NCBI RefSeq assembly: GCF_017573545.1
Contig: NZ_JAGEOK010000014.1
Location: forward strand, 124,001 to 188,000
Direction: 5' to 3'
DNA from: Actinomadura nitritigenes
GTDB taxonomy: Bacteria > Actinomycetota > Actinomycetes > Streptosporangiales > Streptosporangiaceae
Length of the DNA stretch: 64,000 nucleotides
Made by a program: the position numbers and the translations under genes. Each line of letters starts with the position of its first letter. Position 1 is the first letter of the stretch. Under the pieces are notes generated by a model. The model was not told the origin of the DNA, made no database searches, and was given only the letters and a program-made list of their open reading frames with translations. Positions 16,851 through 25,928 of this stretch are shown here, piece by piece.

Positions 16851-18238
16851 GTGGCGAGCGTACCCACCTCGACCTGCCGTTGCGAAGGATCCTCGCGACC
16901 GGCCCGCCGGGTGACGCGGTGCACGAGCCAGTTCCCGAGCAGGAGGATGGCGACGATCGCCGCGAGGCCGAACGAATCACGCTCCAGACTGCCCCAGAAA
17001 CGGGCGATCGGAGGGTGTCCGGTGCCGGACAGGTGCGACCCCCACCAGGGCAGCGGGAACAGAAAGAAGATCCAGAACATCAGGCCGAAGAGACATCTTC
17101 GCGTGTCTCGCCCGTCGCCCACCAGAGCCCCGATGACCGGGATGATCCACACAAGGTGATGAATCCACCCGACGGGGGACAGAAGCACGGACAGCAGCCC
17201 GGTGATCGCGACCCCGGCGAGCAGCAGGCCGTACGCGCCCGGACCGGACGCCGGGTCGGCGGCGGCGCAGTGGTCGGTCCCGACCGGTCCGGTGACGGCG
17301 GGGCGGGCGCCGGCCAGGGCGTCCGCCGCGTACGTCGCCCGGCGCGCCAGCTTGAAGCCGGCGTACGCCATGGCCAGCGCGAGGACGAGCCACACGGCCG
17401 TCCGGGCGGGGCCCTGGTCGAGGACCCGCGCGACGATCCCGTTGATCGCCTGGTTCGTCGTCCCGTCGACGGCGCCGGTCCGGTCGCCGCCCTGCAGCAG
17501 GGCGCCGAACCAGTAGGCGGCCGAGGCGTGTGGCAGCACCGCGAACCCGCCCAGCGTCGCCACCACCGCGGTGGCCAGCGCGTTCACGAACGCGTCCCGG
17601 CGCCCGGTGATCAGGAAGTAGACCAGGAACACGCCCGGCACCAGCTTGATCGCCAGCGCCAGCCCGACCAGCAGCCCGCGCGGCCAGCGCGGCGAGCGGG
17701 TGCAGCAGTCGGCCAGGCACATCGCCAGCAGGAACACCCCGACCTGCCCGAACCGGACCTGGTCGCGGACCGGGTCGAGCCAGGCCGCCCCGGCGACCAG
17801 CACTCCGGTCGTCAGCGGCGCCCACCGCCCGGTGCGGCGGATCAGGTCGCGGAACGCGTACCAGACGGCCACCGCCAGCGCGGCGTAGATCAGCACCGTC
17901 CACGCCCACTGCGCGGCCCGCCACGACAGCAGCGTGAACGGGACGGCGAGGAGCGCCGCGAACGGCGGGTAGGTGAACGGCAGCAGCTGCGGCGGCTGGG
18001 TCAGGAAGTCGTACAGGGGCGCGCCGCGCAGCACCGCCAGCCCGCCCTCCCGGTAGACCTCCAGGTCGACGAGCCGCTGGTCGGGCTGGTTGTAGAGCCA
18101 CCGGGAGACGATCGGTGTGACGGCGGCCACCACGACGGCGACACCGGCCAGCGCGATCAGCGCGTCCAGCGGCGACCACCGGGCCCGCGCGCGCCCCGGC
18201 CGCCGGGCCGCCTCGCGCGTCCCGCTGACTGCTCGCAT
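16847..18238 (-). CDS. GT87-like polyprenol-phosphate-dependent mannosyltransferase
   Basis: 463 residues with about ten transmembrane helices. The first extracytoplasmic loop carries DLEVYREGGLAVLRG and PPQLLPFTYPPFAALL, the acidic-plus-YPP pattern of GT-C enzymes of the GT87 (PimE-like, alpha-1,2-mannosyltransferase) family; LSPVGWIHHLVW near the C-terminus is also typical. Such enzymes use polyprenyl-phosphate mannose on the outer membrane face to extend phosphatidylinositol mannosides or lipomannan-like glycans. Start could be the GTG two codons earlier. It is cotranscribed with DUF4446. Confidence 0.82.
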   Translation of the reverse strand: MRAVSGTREAARRPGRARARWSPLDALIALAGVAVVVAAVTPIVSRWLYNQPDQRLVDLEVYREGGLAVLRGAPLYDFLTQPPQLLPFTYPPFAALLAVPFTLLSWRAAQWAWTVLIYAALAVAVWYAFRDLIRRTGRWAPLTTGVLVAGAAWLDPVRDQVRFGQVGVFLLAMCLADCCTRSPRWPRGLLVGLALAIKLVPGVFLVYFLITGRRDAFVNALATAVVATLGGFAVLPHASAAYWFGALLQGGDRTGAVDGTTNQAINGIVARVLDQGPARTAVWLVLALAMAYAGFKLARRATYAADALAGARPAVTGPVGTDHCAAADPASGPGAYGLLLAGVAITGLLSVLLSPVGWIHHLVWIIPVIGALVGDGRDTRRCLFGLMFWIFFLFPLPWWGSHLSGTGHPPIARFWGSLERDSFGLAAIVAILLLGNWLVHRVTRRAGREDPSQRQVEVGTLAT

Positions 18239-18402
18239 CCCCACATCCTGGCGTAGTCGGGCCCGACCGGGCCGGGGCCCGATCGGTGGCCCAGCCCGAA
18301 GGATATGCACCCCGGAAGCGCACCGCGCGCGGTGTGCCGGAGCGCTCCCGCCCTGCCCGGAGGCCCGGCGCGCCATGGTGAAGCTCTTGTAACCTGAGCG
18401 CC

Positions 18403-20706
18403 ATGACGCAGCGGGGGGCGAATATCGGGATTTTCGTCGCCGCCGTGGCCCTGTTGACCGCCGTGCTCGCCCCTTCGGCGGCGAGCGCCGCGACGGCGCC
18501 GGCCGCACCCGCCCCCGCCCTCGCTTCGACTGCGCAGGCGGCCGCGATCAGCGGACGCGTCGTGATCATCGGGATTCCGGGCCTGATGTGGAGCGACGTG
18601 AGCGCGAAGACGACCCCCGCGCTGTGGGGGCTGACCCGCGACGGCTCGGCGGGCGGGCTCAGCGTCCGCACGACGCGGACCAGCACCTGCCCCACCGACG
18701 GCTGGCTGACGGTGTCGGCGGGCCAGCGGGCCCGGCTCGCGCACGGCGACTGCGCGCTGCCCCCGACCCCGATCCTGCCGGGCCAGCCAGCCCCTGCGGG
18801 AGCGCCGCCCGCCGGCGGCGCCGTCGCGCCCGGCTGGCCCGCGATCAAGAGCGACAACGCGGGCACCGGCTACCACGCGCAGATCGGCCTGCTCGGCGAC
18901 GCCGTCCACGCGGCGGGCGGCTGCACCCTCGCCGTCGGCCCCGGCGCGGTGTTCGCCGCCGGCGACGGCGGCGGCCGCGTCGACCGCTACGTCGCGTCCA
19001 CCGACCAGGCGGCCTCCGCCGACTGGGCGCGCTGCCAGCTCGCCGCCGTCGACGTGGACGAGATCTTCCGCGCCTACCTCAACGCGGGCGTCGACCCGCA
19101 CGGCGACCAGGTCCCCGTGCCCGACGGCAAGCGCGCCGCCGCCGCGTCCGCCGCCGACCGCCGCGTCGCGCAGGTGGTGAGCCAGGTCCCGGCGGGGACG
19201 ACGATCCTGGTGGCGGGCCTGTCCGACACCGGCGTCAACCCGCACCTCCGCGTGGCCGTCGCCAAGGGCGGCGGCTACGGGCCCGGCCTCCTCACCTCCA
19301 GCGCGACCCGCCAGGACGGCCTGGTCACGCTCACCGACCTGACGTCGACGGCGTTCCAGCAGCTCGGGCTCAAGGAACCGCAGCAGGCCGTCGGGTCCGC
19401 ATGGCGGTCCCAGCACTCCGGCGACTCCACGGCCACGCGCGTCGAGGACCTGGAGGACGAGGACGTCGCCGCGCAGGCGATCCGCGCCGTCCAGACCTCC
19501 TTCTACTGGGTGCTGTTCGCGACGCAGCTCGTCCTGTACGCGATCGCGGCGCTGGCGCTGCGGCGGCTCGGCAACGACCCGCGCTCGCGGGCCCGGATCC
19601 TCGGCGGCATGCGGGTGATCGCGCTGCTCGGCGGAGCGGCGCCCGGCGCGTCGTTCCTGGCCGGGCTGATGCCGTGGTGGCGGGCCGCGCACCCGACCCC
19701 GGTGCTGATCTGCGCGGTGCTCGGCTTCGCGGGGCTGATGACGGGCGTCGCGCTGGCCGGCCCGTGGCGCCGGTCGGCGTTCCTGCCCGGGCTGGTGATC
19801 ACCGCGGTCACCGCGGTCGTCCTCGCGCTGGACGTGATGACGGGCTCGTCGCTCCAGCTCAACACGCTGATGGGGTACACGGCGCTGGTCGCCGGGCGCT
19901 TCTACGGGTTCGGCAACCAGGCGTTCTCGCTGTTCGCGGTGGCCGCGATCCTGACGGCGGCGTGGGTGTGCGAGTTCCCGCTGCGCCGCCACCGCGCCGA
20001 ACCGGACCCGGGCGGCCCGGCCGGGGCGTCCCGCCGCGCGAAGACCGTCTCGGTGGGGATCGTCGCGGCGATCGGGCTGCTCACCGTCGCGGTCGACGGC
20101 CTGCCGGCCTGGGGCAGCGACTTCGGCGGCGTCATCGCGATCACCCCGGCGTTCGCGATGCTCGGCATGATGATCACCGGCAAGCGGGTGTCACCGGTGA
20201 AGCTCGGCGCGTTCTGCGCGGCCGGGATCGCGCTGGTGCTGGCGATCTCCTGGTGGAACTCGCGGAGCGCCAACCCGACCCACATGGGCCGGTTCTGGCG
20301 CGACCTCATGGACGGCAACGCCTGGGACGTCGTCACCCGCAAGTTCGACGCGATGCTGAACAGCCTCGGGTACTGGCCGTTCACGCTGGCGCTGGCCGCC
20401 GCGCTGGTGTTCCTGTTCTTCGTGCTGGCGCGGCCGACGCGGTGGCCGGCGGTGTCGCTGCTGCACCGCGCCTACCAGCACACCATGACGATGCGCCCGG
20501 CGCTGATCTGCGCGCTCGCGGTCGGCATCATCGGGACGCTGGTGAACGACTCGGGCGTGGTGATCCTGTCGGTGGCGTTCAGCCTGGCGACCCCGCTGAT
20601 GCTGGCGGCCGCGGTGCGGTCGCTGGAGCTCGACCTGGACGAAGGCACTGAACAGCCAGGGCCGCGAGCACCGCGAGCAGCGTCCACGGAATCACCGTCG
20701 GCCTGA
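18403..20706 (+). CDS. Large polytopic membrane protein with extracytoplasmic N-terminal domain
   Basis: 767 residues. A signal peptide or first helix (1-30) is followed by a ~300-residue extracytoplasmic domain (VVIIGIPGLMWSDVSAKTTPALWGL, TSTCPTDGWLTVSAG, GTTILVAGLSDTG) whose layout recalls the alkaline-phosphatase-like fold, although I cannot confirm metal ligands. About ten transmembrane helices follow (from ~365), including GYTALVAGRFYGFGNQAFSLFA. Such proteins occur in actinobacteria beside glycosyltransferases. A role in envelope glycan modification or transport is inference. The 3' end overlaps the convergent glycosyltransferase gene by 128 bp. Confidence 0.75.
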   Translation: MTQRGANIGIFVAAVALLTAVLAPSAASAATAPAAPAPALASTAQAAAISGRVVIIGIPGLMWSDVSAKTTPALWGLTRDGSAGGLSVRTTRTSTCPTDGWLTVSAGQRARLAHGDCALPPTPILPGQPAPAGAPPAGGAVAPGWPAIKSDNAGTGYHAQIGLLGDAVHAAGGCTLAVGPGAVFAAGDGGGRVDRYVASTDQAASADWARCQLAAVDVDEIFRAYLNAGVDPHGDQVPVPDGKRAAAASAADRRVAQVVSQVPAGTTILVAGLSDTGVNPHLRVAVAKGGGYGPGLLTSSATRQDGLVTLTDLTSTAFQQLGLKEPQQAVGSAWRSQHSGDSTATRVEDLEDEDVAAQAIRAVQTSFYWVLFATQLVLYAIAALALRRLGNDPRSRARILGGMRVIALLGGAAPGASFLAGLMPWWRAAHPTPVLICAVLGFAGLMTGVALAGPWRRSAFLPGLVITAVTAVVLALDVMTGSSLQLNTLMGYTALVAGRFYGFGNQAFSLFAVAAILTAAWVCEFPLRRHRAEPDPGGPAGASRRAKTVSVGIVAAIGLLTVAVDGLPAWGSDFGGVIAITPAFAMLGMMITGKRVSPVKLGAFCAAGIALVLAISWWNSRSANPTHMGRFWRDLMDGNAWDVVTRKFDAMLNSLGYWPFTLALAAALVFLFFVLARPTRWPAVSLLHRAYQHTMTMRPALICALAVGIIGTLVNDSGVVILSVAFSLATPLMLAAAVRSLELDLDEGTEQPGPRAPRAASTESPSA

Positions 20707-22111
20707 CGACGGTGAACAGCCACGACAGGTCGTGCGGCATCCCGATGCGCTGGGGCGCGCGCGCGGGAAGGTAGGCGAGGCTGAGCGCGGCGGTGTGGGC
20801 CAGCAGGATCCAGTCGATGCGCGACAGGGGGAGCAGCGCCAGCAGCGCCCAGCCGAACCCGTCGTACCAGGGCAGCACGTAGGGCGCGGCCAGCAGCCAC
20901 GCCATGACGAACGCCGTGGCCATCCGCCGGTTGGCGACCTGCCCCGGATGCTCCGCCAGCGGGTCGTCCTTCGGCAGGCCGCGCGCCAGCAGCAGGAACA
21001 GGACGATCCCGAGCAGCAGCGAGCCGGTCTTGATCACGTCGCGCTGCGAGCCGCGGCCCAGCATCCGGTCGAGGAGATGCCAGGGGGTGGCGAACGACAC
21101 CATGTTGCTCGCCTCGTGCACCTGGTCGAGGGCGTGCGGACCGGCCAGCGCGTACGCGGTCGCGGCCGTCGCGGCGGCGCCCCCGGCCAGCGCGACGAGC
21201 CCGCCGAGCGCCCGCCACCGGTGGCCCTTCCACCCCTCGCGCAGCAGCACCCACGCCGGGCCGCCGCCCGCGAGCGCCGCCGGCATCTTGATCGCCCCGC
21301 CGACGCCCGTGAGGACCCCGGCCGCCAGCGCGCTCCCCCACATCCGCCACCGTCCGCCGGCCGCGTACGTGTCGAACACCGTCAGCGCCGCCACCATCGG
21401 CGCGATCGCCAGGACGTCGTTGTGCGCGCCGGAGATCAGGTGGAACAGCAGGAGCGGGTTGCACGTCCAGAGCAGCGCGGTCCGCAGCCGCCGGTCCTCG
21501 TCGCGGGACGTCCGGTAGAGGATCAGCGCGGTCACCGCGAACGCCAGGACGTTGAACACCGACAGCACGAACACCGTCAGCCGCACCGAGCCGCCGCCGA
21601 TCCACGACGCGACCGCCTGCTCCCCCGTCGCGATCGGCCCGTACACCGACGGCGTCGACCGCCACTCCTCGGGCGCCCCGGCCACCGGGTCCTTCGGCAG
21701 GTCCACCGCACGGGTCTCGTACGGGTCGTGCCCGGTCGCCGCCATCCGCCCGTACGACGCGTAGTTCAGATGGTCGGTCGACCCGACCGGCGGCATGAAC
21801 ATGAACGCGACCGCCGCCAGCAGTCCCGCCGCGACCAGCGGGAACGCCCGGACGCGCCACCCCCGCCGGACGGCGAGGAAGCACAGCGCGAGGCCCGCCG
21901 TGCCCGCCGCGACCCCCGCCACGACGAGCCCGAGCACCAGGTACGGCGACGGGTGCACGTCCAGCGAGTACGGCGGCTCCCCGAACCGCGCGTCCATCGC
22001 GGGCTGGAAGGCGGACGGCCCGAGCAGCGCGGTGGCGAGGAAGCAGCAGAGGGAGGCCCCGATGGCCCACAGCCCGGCGGTCCCCGGCCGCGCGGGACCG
22101 GGGCGGGTCAC
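20579..22111 (-). CDS. MptB-like membrane mannosyltransferase (GT-C)
   Basis: 510 residues, about 12-13 transmembrane helices. The loop after helix 3 reads PPVGSTDHLNYASYGRMAATGHDPY and is followed by VYGPIATGEQ, the pattern of actinobacterial alpha-(1->6)-mannosyltransferases (MptA/MptB type). LLWTCNPLLLFHLISGAHND is another family block. It would transfer mannose from a polyprenyl-phosphate donor outside the membrane. GTG start overlaps the stop of the upstream GT2 gene by 4 bp; that GT2 could make the lipid-linked donor. Confidence 0.82.
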   Translation of the reverse strand: MTRPGPARPGTAGLWAIGASLCCFLATALLGPSAFQPAMDARFGEPPYSLDVHPSPYLVLGLVVAGVAAGTAGLALCFLAVRRGWRVRAFPLVAAGLLAAVAFMFMPPVGSTDHLNYASYGRMAATGHDPYETRAVDLPKDPVAGAPEEWRSTPSVYGPIATGEQAVASWIGGGSVRLTVFVLSVFNVLAFAVTALILYRTSRDEDRRLRTALLWTCNPLLLFHLISGAHNDVLAIAPMVAALTVFDTYAAGGRWRMWGSALAAGVLTGVGGAIKMPAALAGGGPAWVLLREGWKGHRWRALGGLVALAGGAAATAATAYALAGPHALDQVHEASNMVSFATPWHLLDRMLGRGSQRDVIKTGSLLLGIVLFLLLARGLPKDDPLAEHPGQVANRRMATAFVMAWLLAAPYVLPWYDGFGWALLALLPLSRIDWILLAHTAALSLAYLPARAPQRIGMPHDLSWLFTVVRPTVIPWTLLAVLAALAVQCLRPGRAPATAPRPPASAGSPG

Positions 22112-22854
22112 GTGCGGCGGCCGCGCAGGCGGGCGAGCTGCTCGGCCACGACCGGCTCGCGCACGGCCAGCGCCCTGGCCACGTCGCGGAACTGGCGGCC
22201 GCGGTGCAGCTGCGCGCGCCAGTCGGTGCCGGTCGCGCGGTGCGCCAGCGGCACCTCCACCTCCGCCACCCGGAAGCCCTTGCGCAGCAGGTCGATGGTG
22301 AGGCCGGTCTCCACGCCGAACCCGGCGGCGAGCGGCAGCGCGGCGTCGAACGCGGCGCGGGTCAGGCAGCGCTGGCCGTTCAGCGGCTGCGTCGCCTCCC
22401 AGCCGGTGGCGCGGCGGATGCCGTCGCGGGACAGCCGGACGACGAACCCGTGCCCGCCGAGCTTCACCGTCGAGGAGAACGCGGCGATCGTCATGTCGGC
22501 CTCGCCGGCCAGCACCGGCGCGACGAGCGGTGCCGCCTCGGCGGCCGTCTCGGCCAGGTCGGCGTCCAGGAACAGCAGGTGGCGGGGCTGGTCACGGCCC
22601 TCGCCCAGCAGCCGGACGGCCTCCGCGCCGGTCTCCATCGCGGCGCCCTTGCCCCGGTTGCGGGCGTGCCGCACGACCCGGGCCCCCGCCTGCGCCGCCA
22701 CCGGCCCGGTCCGGTCGGACGAACCGTCGTCGACGACGACGATCAGGTCGGCCCCGGGCAGCTCCTGCGCGGCCTTGACGGTGGCCGCGATGCGGTCGGC
22801 CTCGTCCTTGGCCGGGATGATCACCGCTACACCCTGCGTATCCGCGTCCTGCAT
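22108..22854 (-). CDS. GT2 glycosyltransferase, polyprenyl-phosphate sugar synthase / GpgS-like
   Basis: 248 residues. GT-A fold with VAVIIPAKDEADRIAATV, VVVDDGSSDRTG near 42, RGKGAAMETG, and the DxD in FLDADLAE near 95. Order and length resemble dolichol/polyprenyl-phosphate mannose synthases and glucosyl-3-phosphoglycerate synthases (GpgS). No transmembrane segments are seen. Position directly upstream of a GT-C mannosyltransferase, with a 4-bp overlap, favours supply of polyprenyl-phosphate sugar. Confidence 0.82.
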   Translation of the reverse strand: MQDADTQGVAVIIPAKDEADRIAATVKAAQELPGADLIVVVDDGSSDRTGPVAAQAGARVVRHARNRGKGAAMETGAEAVRLLGEGRDQPRHLLFLDADLAETAAEAAPLVAPVLAGEADMTIAAFSSTVKLGGHGFVVRLSRDGIRRATGWEATQPLNGQRCLTRAAFDAALPLAAGFGVETGLTIDLLRKGFRVAEVEVPLAHRATGTDWRAQLHRGRQFRDVARALAVREPVVAEQLARLRGRRT

Positions 22855-22926
22855 ATCCGCGATCGTAGTCGGCGGGCGGGCATGCCGCCGTGAACAACCG
22901 GCGACGGCGAGGCGACCGGCGGCCGA

Positions 22927-23289
22927 TCAGTCCAGGGCGGGCGCCGCGTCGTCGGTCACGGTGAACACGGTGTCGAGTCCGGTGACCTGCAGGATCCGCT
23001 TCACGGCCGGACGCGGCGCGGCGAGCTCGAGCGAGCCGCCCTGCTCCTTGATCCGCTTCATGGCCGAGAGCAGCACGTTCATGCCGGTCGAGTCGCAGAA
23101 CTCGACGCCGGCCAGGTCGACCACGATCCGGTCGACGTCGCCGCGCAGCAGCCCCGCGAGGGCCGCCTGCAGCCTGGGCGCGGTGTACAGGTCCAGCTCG
23201 CCGGTCGCTGTGACGACGGCGTGACCTCCCTGAGACGCGGTCGAGACATTTAGCTCCACGTCCGGCACACTATCTCGACTCCGCTCCAT
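22927..23289 (-). CDS. Anti-sigma factor antagonist (STAS domain)
   Basis: 120 residues with a single STAS domain: VTATGELDLYTAPRL, then IVVDLAGVEFCDSTGMNVLLSA with the phosphorylatable serine at about residue 67 (DSTGM). Such proteins bind RsbW-like anti-sigma kinases and free SigB/SigF-type factors. No kinase is adjacent; two RsbW-like ATPases lie elsewhere in the window (44027 and 60581). The ATG at 23289 is used; later GTG codons are possible. Confidence 0.88.
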   Translation of the reverse strand: MERSRDSVPDVELNVSTASQGGHAVVTATGELDLYTAPRLQAALAGLLRGDVDRIVVDLAGVEFCDSTGMNVLLSAMKRIKEQGGSLELAAPRPAVKRILQVTGLDTVFTVTDDAAPALD

Positions 23290-23547
23290 GAGCCAGACGG
23301 TTCGCCAAGTCGCGTGTGGCGCGGGCGTGTCCCTGGCGCGGCGCCGCCCCGTCCAGCCCATACGCTTTGAGTACTACGCACCGTGATGTCGCGGTTTCGG
23401 GCTTGGGCGGGGCGCGGCACCGGTTCGCGAGCGCCTCCCGTGCCGTCCGGGCGCGGCCCCAGGGGAACTCCCCGTTCCCCCTTCGCGGACGTCCCGAGTA
23501 GGGAAGGCTGGCCCCGTGCAACAGCGGCATTGGGGGGTGCGCGGCAC

Positions 23548-23919
23548 GTGAAGGCCGACCGTACGACCGACCCGAGGCACGCGCGGCTGCGCGAACGCCT
23601 CGACGCGATCCGCGCGCGCTCCGCGAAGTCCACCTCGTGGCGCATGTCCACGCAGTACCTGTCCCGGCTGGTGAACCGGGACGGCTTCGTGCCGGTCAAG
23701 ACCCGGCTGACCCGCGAGGACCTCGCGTTCCTCACCGGTGCCCGCGACGAGGTCATCGCGCTCGCCGAGCTGGGCGTCCGGATCCTCGACCTGCACCGGC
23801 CGCAGGAGGCCGGCGGCATCACCAGCGACCCCGACAGCCCCATCCGCCGGTGCCGCGCCTGCATGTGGCGCTGGCCCTGCCCCACCTTCCGCGCGATCGA
23901 CGACTCCCTCGACCACTGA
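23548..23919 (+). CDS. Conserved hypothetical protein with C-terminal Cys/Trp motif
   Basis: 123 residues from GTG. An N-terminal helical, basic segment (RHARLRERLDAIRARSAKSTSWRMSTQYLSRLVNRDG) is followed by a helical middle and a C-terminal RRCRACMWRWPCPT with three cysteines that might bind a metal. I do not recognise a function; it looks like an actinobacterial-specific small protein often near STAS antagonists. Divergent from the STAS gene. Confidence 0.6.
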   Translation: MKADRTTDPRHARLRERLDAIRARSAKSTSWRMSTQYLSRLVNRDGFVPVKTRLTREDLAFLTGARDEVIALAELGVRILDLHRPQEAGGITSDPDSPIRRCRACMWRWPCPTFRAIDDSLDH

Positions 23920-23988
23920 GTCGCGGCGCGTCGTCGTTCTGACGCGCTCACGACGACGGCACGCCGCAGCTCGGCGGGGGCGGGAAGA

Positions 23989-25104
23989 TCAGGCGGGGAG
24001 GGGGAGGCGGACCTCGAAGCGGCAGCCCGGGCCGGCGTTCGCGACGCCGATCTCGCCCGCGTGGGCCTCGACGATGCCGCGCGCGATGGCCAGGCCGAGG
24101 CCGGCGCCGCCGCCCGGCGTGCGGGCCGTCTCGCCCCGGAACGCCACGTCGAACACGCGCGGCAGGTCGGCCTCCGGGATGCCGCCGCAGGCGTCCGCGA
24201 CGGTGACGCGGGCCTCGCCGCCGCGCACCTCCCCGGTGATCTCGACGGCGCCGTCGCTCGGGGTGTGCCGGATCGCGTTCACCACCAGGTTCCGCAGCGC
24301 CCGCCCCAGCTCGCCGGCGTCCACATGGACGGGCAGCCCCGCGCGGACGTCCCCGCTGATCCGCACGCCCTTGGCCCGGGCGAGCGCCTCCGCGCCCGCC
24401 ACCGCCTCGGCGACCAGGTCGGCGAGGCCGACGCGCTCCCGCGACAGCCGCAGCGCGCCCGCGTGGATGCGCGACAGCTCGAACAGGTCGTCCACCATCT
24501 CGGCGAGCCGCTCGACCTCCACGCGGATGCGGCCGTGGTAGCGGCGGACGGTGCCGCCGTCGGCGACGACGCCGTCCTCCAGCGCCTCCGCCATCGCGCG
24601 CAGCCCGGCGAGCGGGGTCCGCAGGTCGTGGCTGACCCACGCGACCAGCTCGCGGCGGCTCGCCTCCAGCGCCTGCTCCCGCTCGTGCGCCGCGGCGAGC
24701 CGGTCGTAGGCGGCCTCCAGCTCCCGCGACAGCTCCGCCAGCTCGGCGGGCAGCGGCGCGGCGGGCGCCCGGAACCGGTCCGCGCGGACGGCCTCGACCA
24801 GCACCCGGTTCGCGGCCACGAGCCGCCGCCCGAGCAGCACGGACACCACCGTCGCGACCAGCCCGGCCGACACGACGACCGTCAGCACGACCGACCGGTC
24901 GTGGTCGTTGATCAGCATCAGGACCGAGATCACCATGATGCCGGAGACCGTCGCCAGCACGGTCGCCGCGGCGACGACGCCCAGCTGGACCGCCACCGAC
25001 CGGGCGCGCAGCAGGTGCAGCAGGCCGAGCGCGACCGCCGTGACCACCAGCGCGGCGAGGGCCGCGTAGAAGACGACCAGGAGCAGGTCCGGGAACGGGA
25101 TCAC
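23989..25104 (-). CDS. Sensor histidine kinase
   Basis: 371 residues from a GTG that overlaps the response-regulator stop (GTGA). Three N-terminal hydrophobic segments (about 7-30, 38-66, 72-92) are followed by a short HAMP-like linker and coiled coil (120-150). HisKA has VSHDLRTPL with H159, and the HATPase part has NLVVNAIRHT (N box), DACGGIPE (G1) and GGGAGLGLAIARGIVEAHAG. There is little extracytoplasmic sequence, so it may sense within or at the membrane. It pairs with the upstream OmpR-type regulator. Confidence 0.93.
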   Translation of the reverse strand: MIPFPDLLLVVFYAALAALVVTAVALGLLHLLRARSVAVQLGVVAAATVLATVSGIMVISVLMLINDHDRSVVLTVVVSAGLVATVVSVLLGRRLVAANRVLVEAVRADRFRAPAAPLPAELAELSRELEAAYDRLAAAHEREQALEASRRELVAWVSHDLRTPLAGLRAMAEALEDGVVADGGTVRRYHGRIRVEVERLAEMVDDLFELSRIHAGALRLSRERVGLADLVAEAVAGAEALARAKGVRISGDVRAGLPVHVDAGELGRALRNLVVNAIRHTPSDGAVEITGEVRGGEARVTVADACGGIPEADLPRVFDVAFRGETARTPGGGAGLGLAIARGIVEAHAGEIGVANAGPGCRFEVRLPLPA

Positions 25105-25829
25105 CGGCCCGCCTCCCCGCCGTCGCCCGGTTCGTACCGGTAGCCGACGCCCCACACGGTGACGATGCGGCGCGGCGCCGTCGGGTCGTCCTCGATCTTC
25201 TCGCGCAGCCGCCGGACGTGCACGGTGACCGTCGAGGAGTCCCCGAACGACCAGTCCCACACCCGTTCCAGCAGCTCGTCGCGGGTGAACGCGCGGCGCG
25301 GATGGCGCATCAGGAACGCCAGCAGGTCGAACTCGCGGGACGTCAGCGCGAGCGTCGCGCCGCGCAGCCCCGCCTCGTGCGCGCCGACGTCGACCACCAG
25401 CTCGCCGTCGCGCAGCGGGCCCGCGGGGACGGTCGGGACGAGCGCGCCGCGCGCGCGCCGCAGCACCGACCGCACGCGCAGCGCCAGCTCGCGCGGGCTG
25501 AACGGCTTGGTCACGTAGTCGTCCGCGCCGGTCTCCAGGCCGACGAGCCGGTCGGTCTCCGCGCCGAGCGCGGTCAGCATCACGATCGGGACCGCGGAGG
25601 TCTCGCGCAGCCGCCGGCACACCTCCAGGCCGTCCATCCCGGGCAGCATCAGGTCCAGGACGACCAGGTCGGGCGCGTTCTCGCGGGCGCGGCGCAGCGC
25701 CGCGGGGCCGTCCGCGACGCACTCGACGTCGTGGCCGTCGCGGGCCAGGTACCGGGCGACGACGTCGGCGACGGTCGGATCGTCGTCGACCACCAGCACC
25801 CGGCCGGCGTGGTCCTTCGGCGGCATCAT
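25101..25829 (-). CDS. OmpR-family response regulator
   Basis: 242 residues. Receiver domain with acidic pocket D15-D17, phospho-acceptor D59 in LVVLDLMLPGMDG, T86 and K108 (VTKPF). C-terminal winged helix ends with FGDSSTVTVHVRRLREKIEDD and VTVWGVGYRYE, the OmpR/PhoB recognition region. Translationally coupled to the downstream kinase. Targets are unknown; the divergent membrane-protein gene at 25929 shares the 99-bp intergenic region. Confidence 0.95.
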   Translation of the reverse strand: MMPPKDHAGRVLVVDDDPTVADVVARYLARDGHDVECVADGPAALRRARENAPDLVVLDLMLPGMDGLEVCRRLRETSAVPIVMLTALGAETDRLVGLETGADDYVTKPFSPRELALRVRSVLRRARGALVPTVPAGPLRDGELVVDVGAHEAGLRGATLALTSREFDLLAFLMRHPRRAFTRDELLERVWDWSFGDSSTVTVHVRRLREKIEDDPTAPRRIVTVWGVGYRYEPGDGGEAGR

Positions 25830-25928
25830 TCGTTCACGCTACGGGCACTCGCGCCGGTTCCGCTCCATCCGTCACCACTCCGTAAGGGTTCGCCTGCGGC
25901 TGCGAACGATGACCGCTTTAATGGGCGA

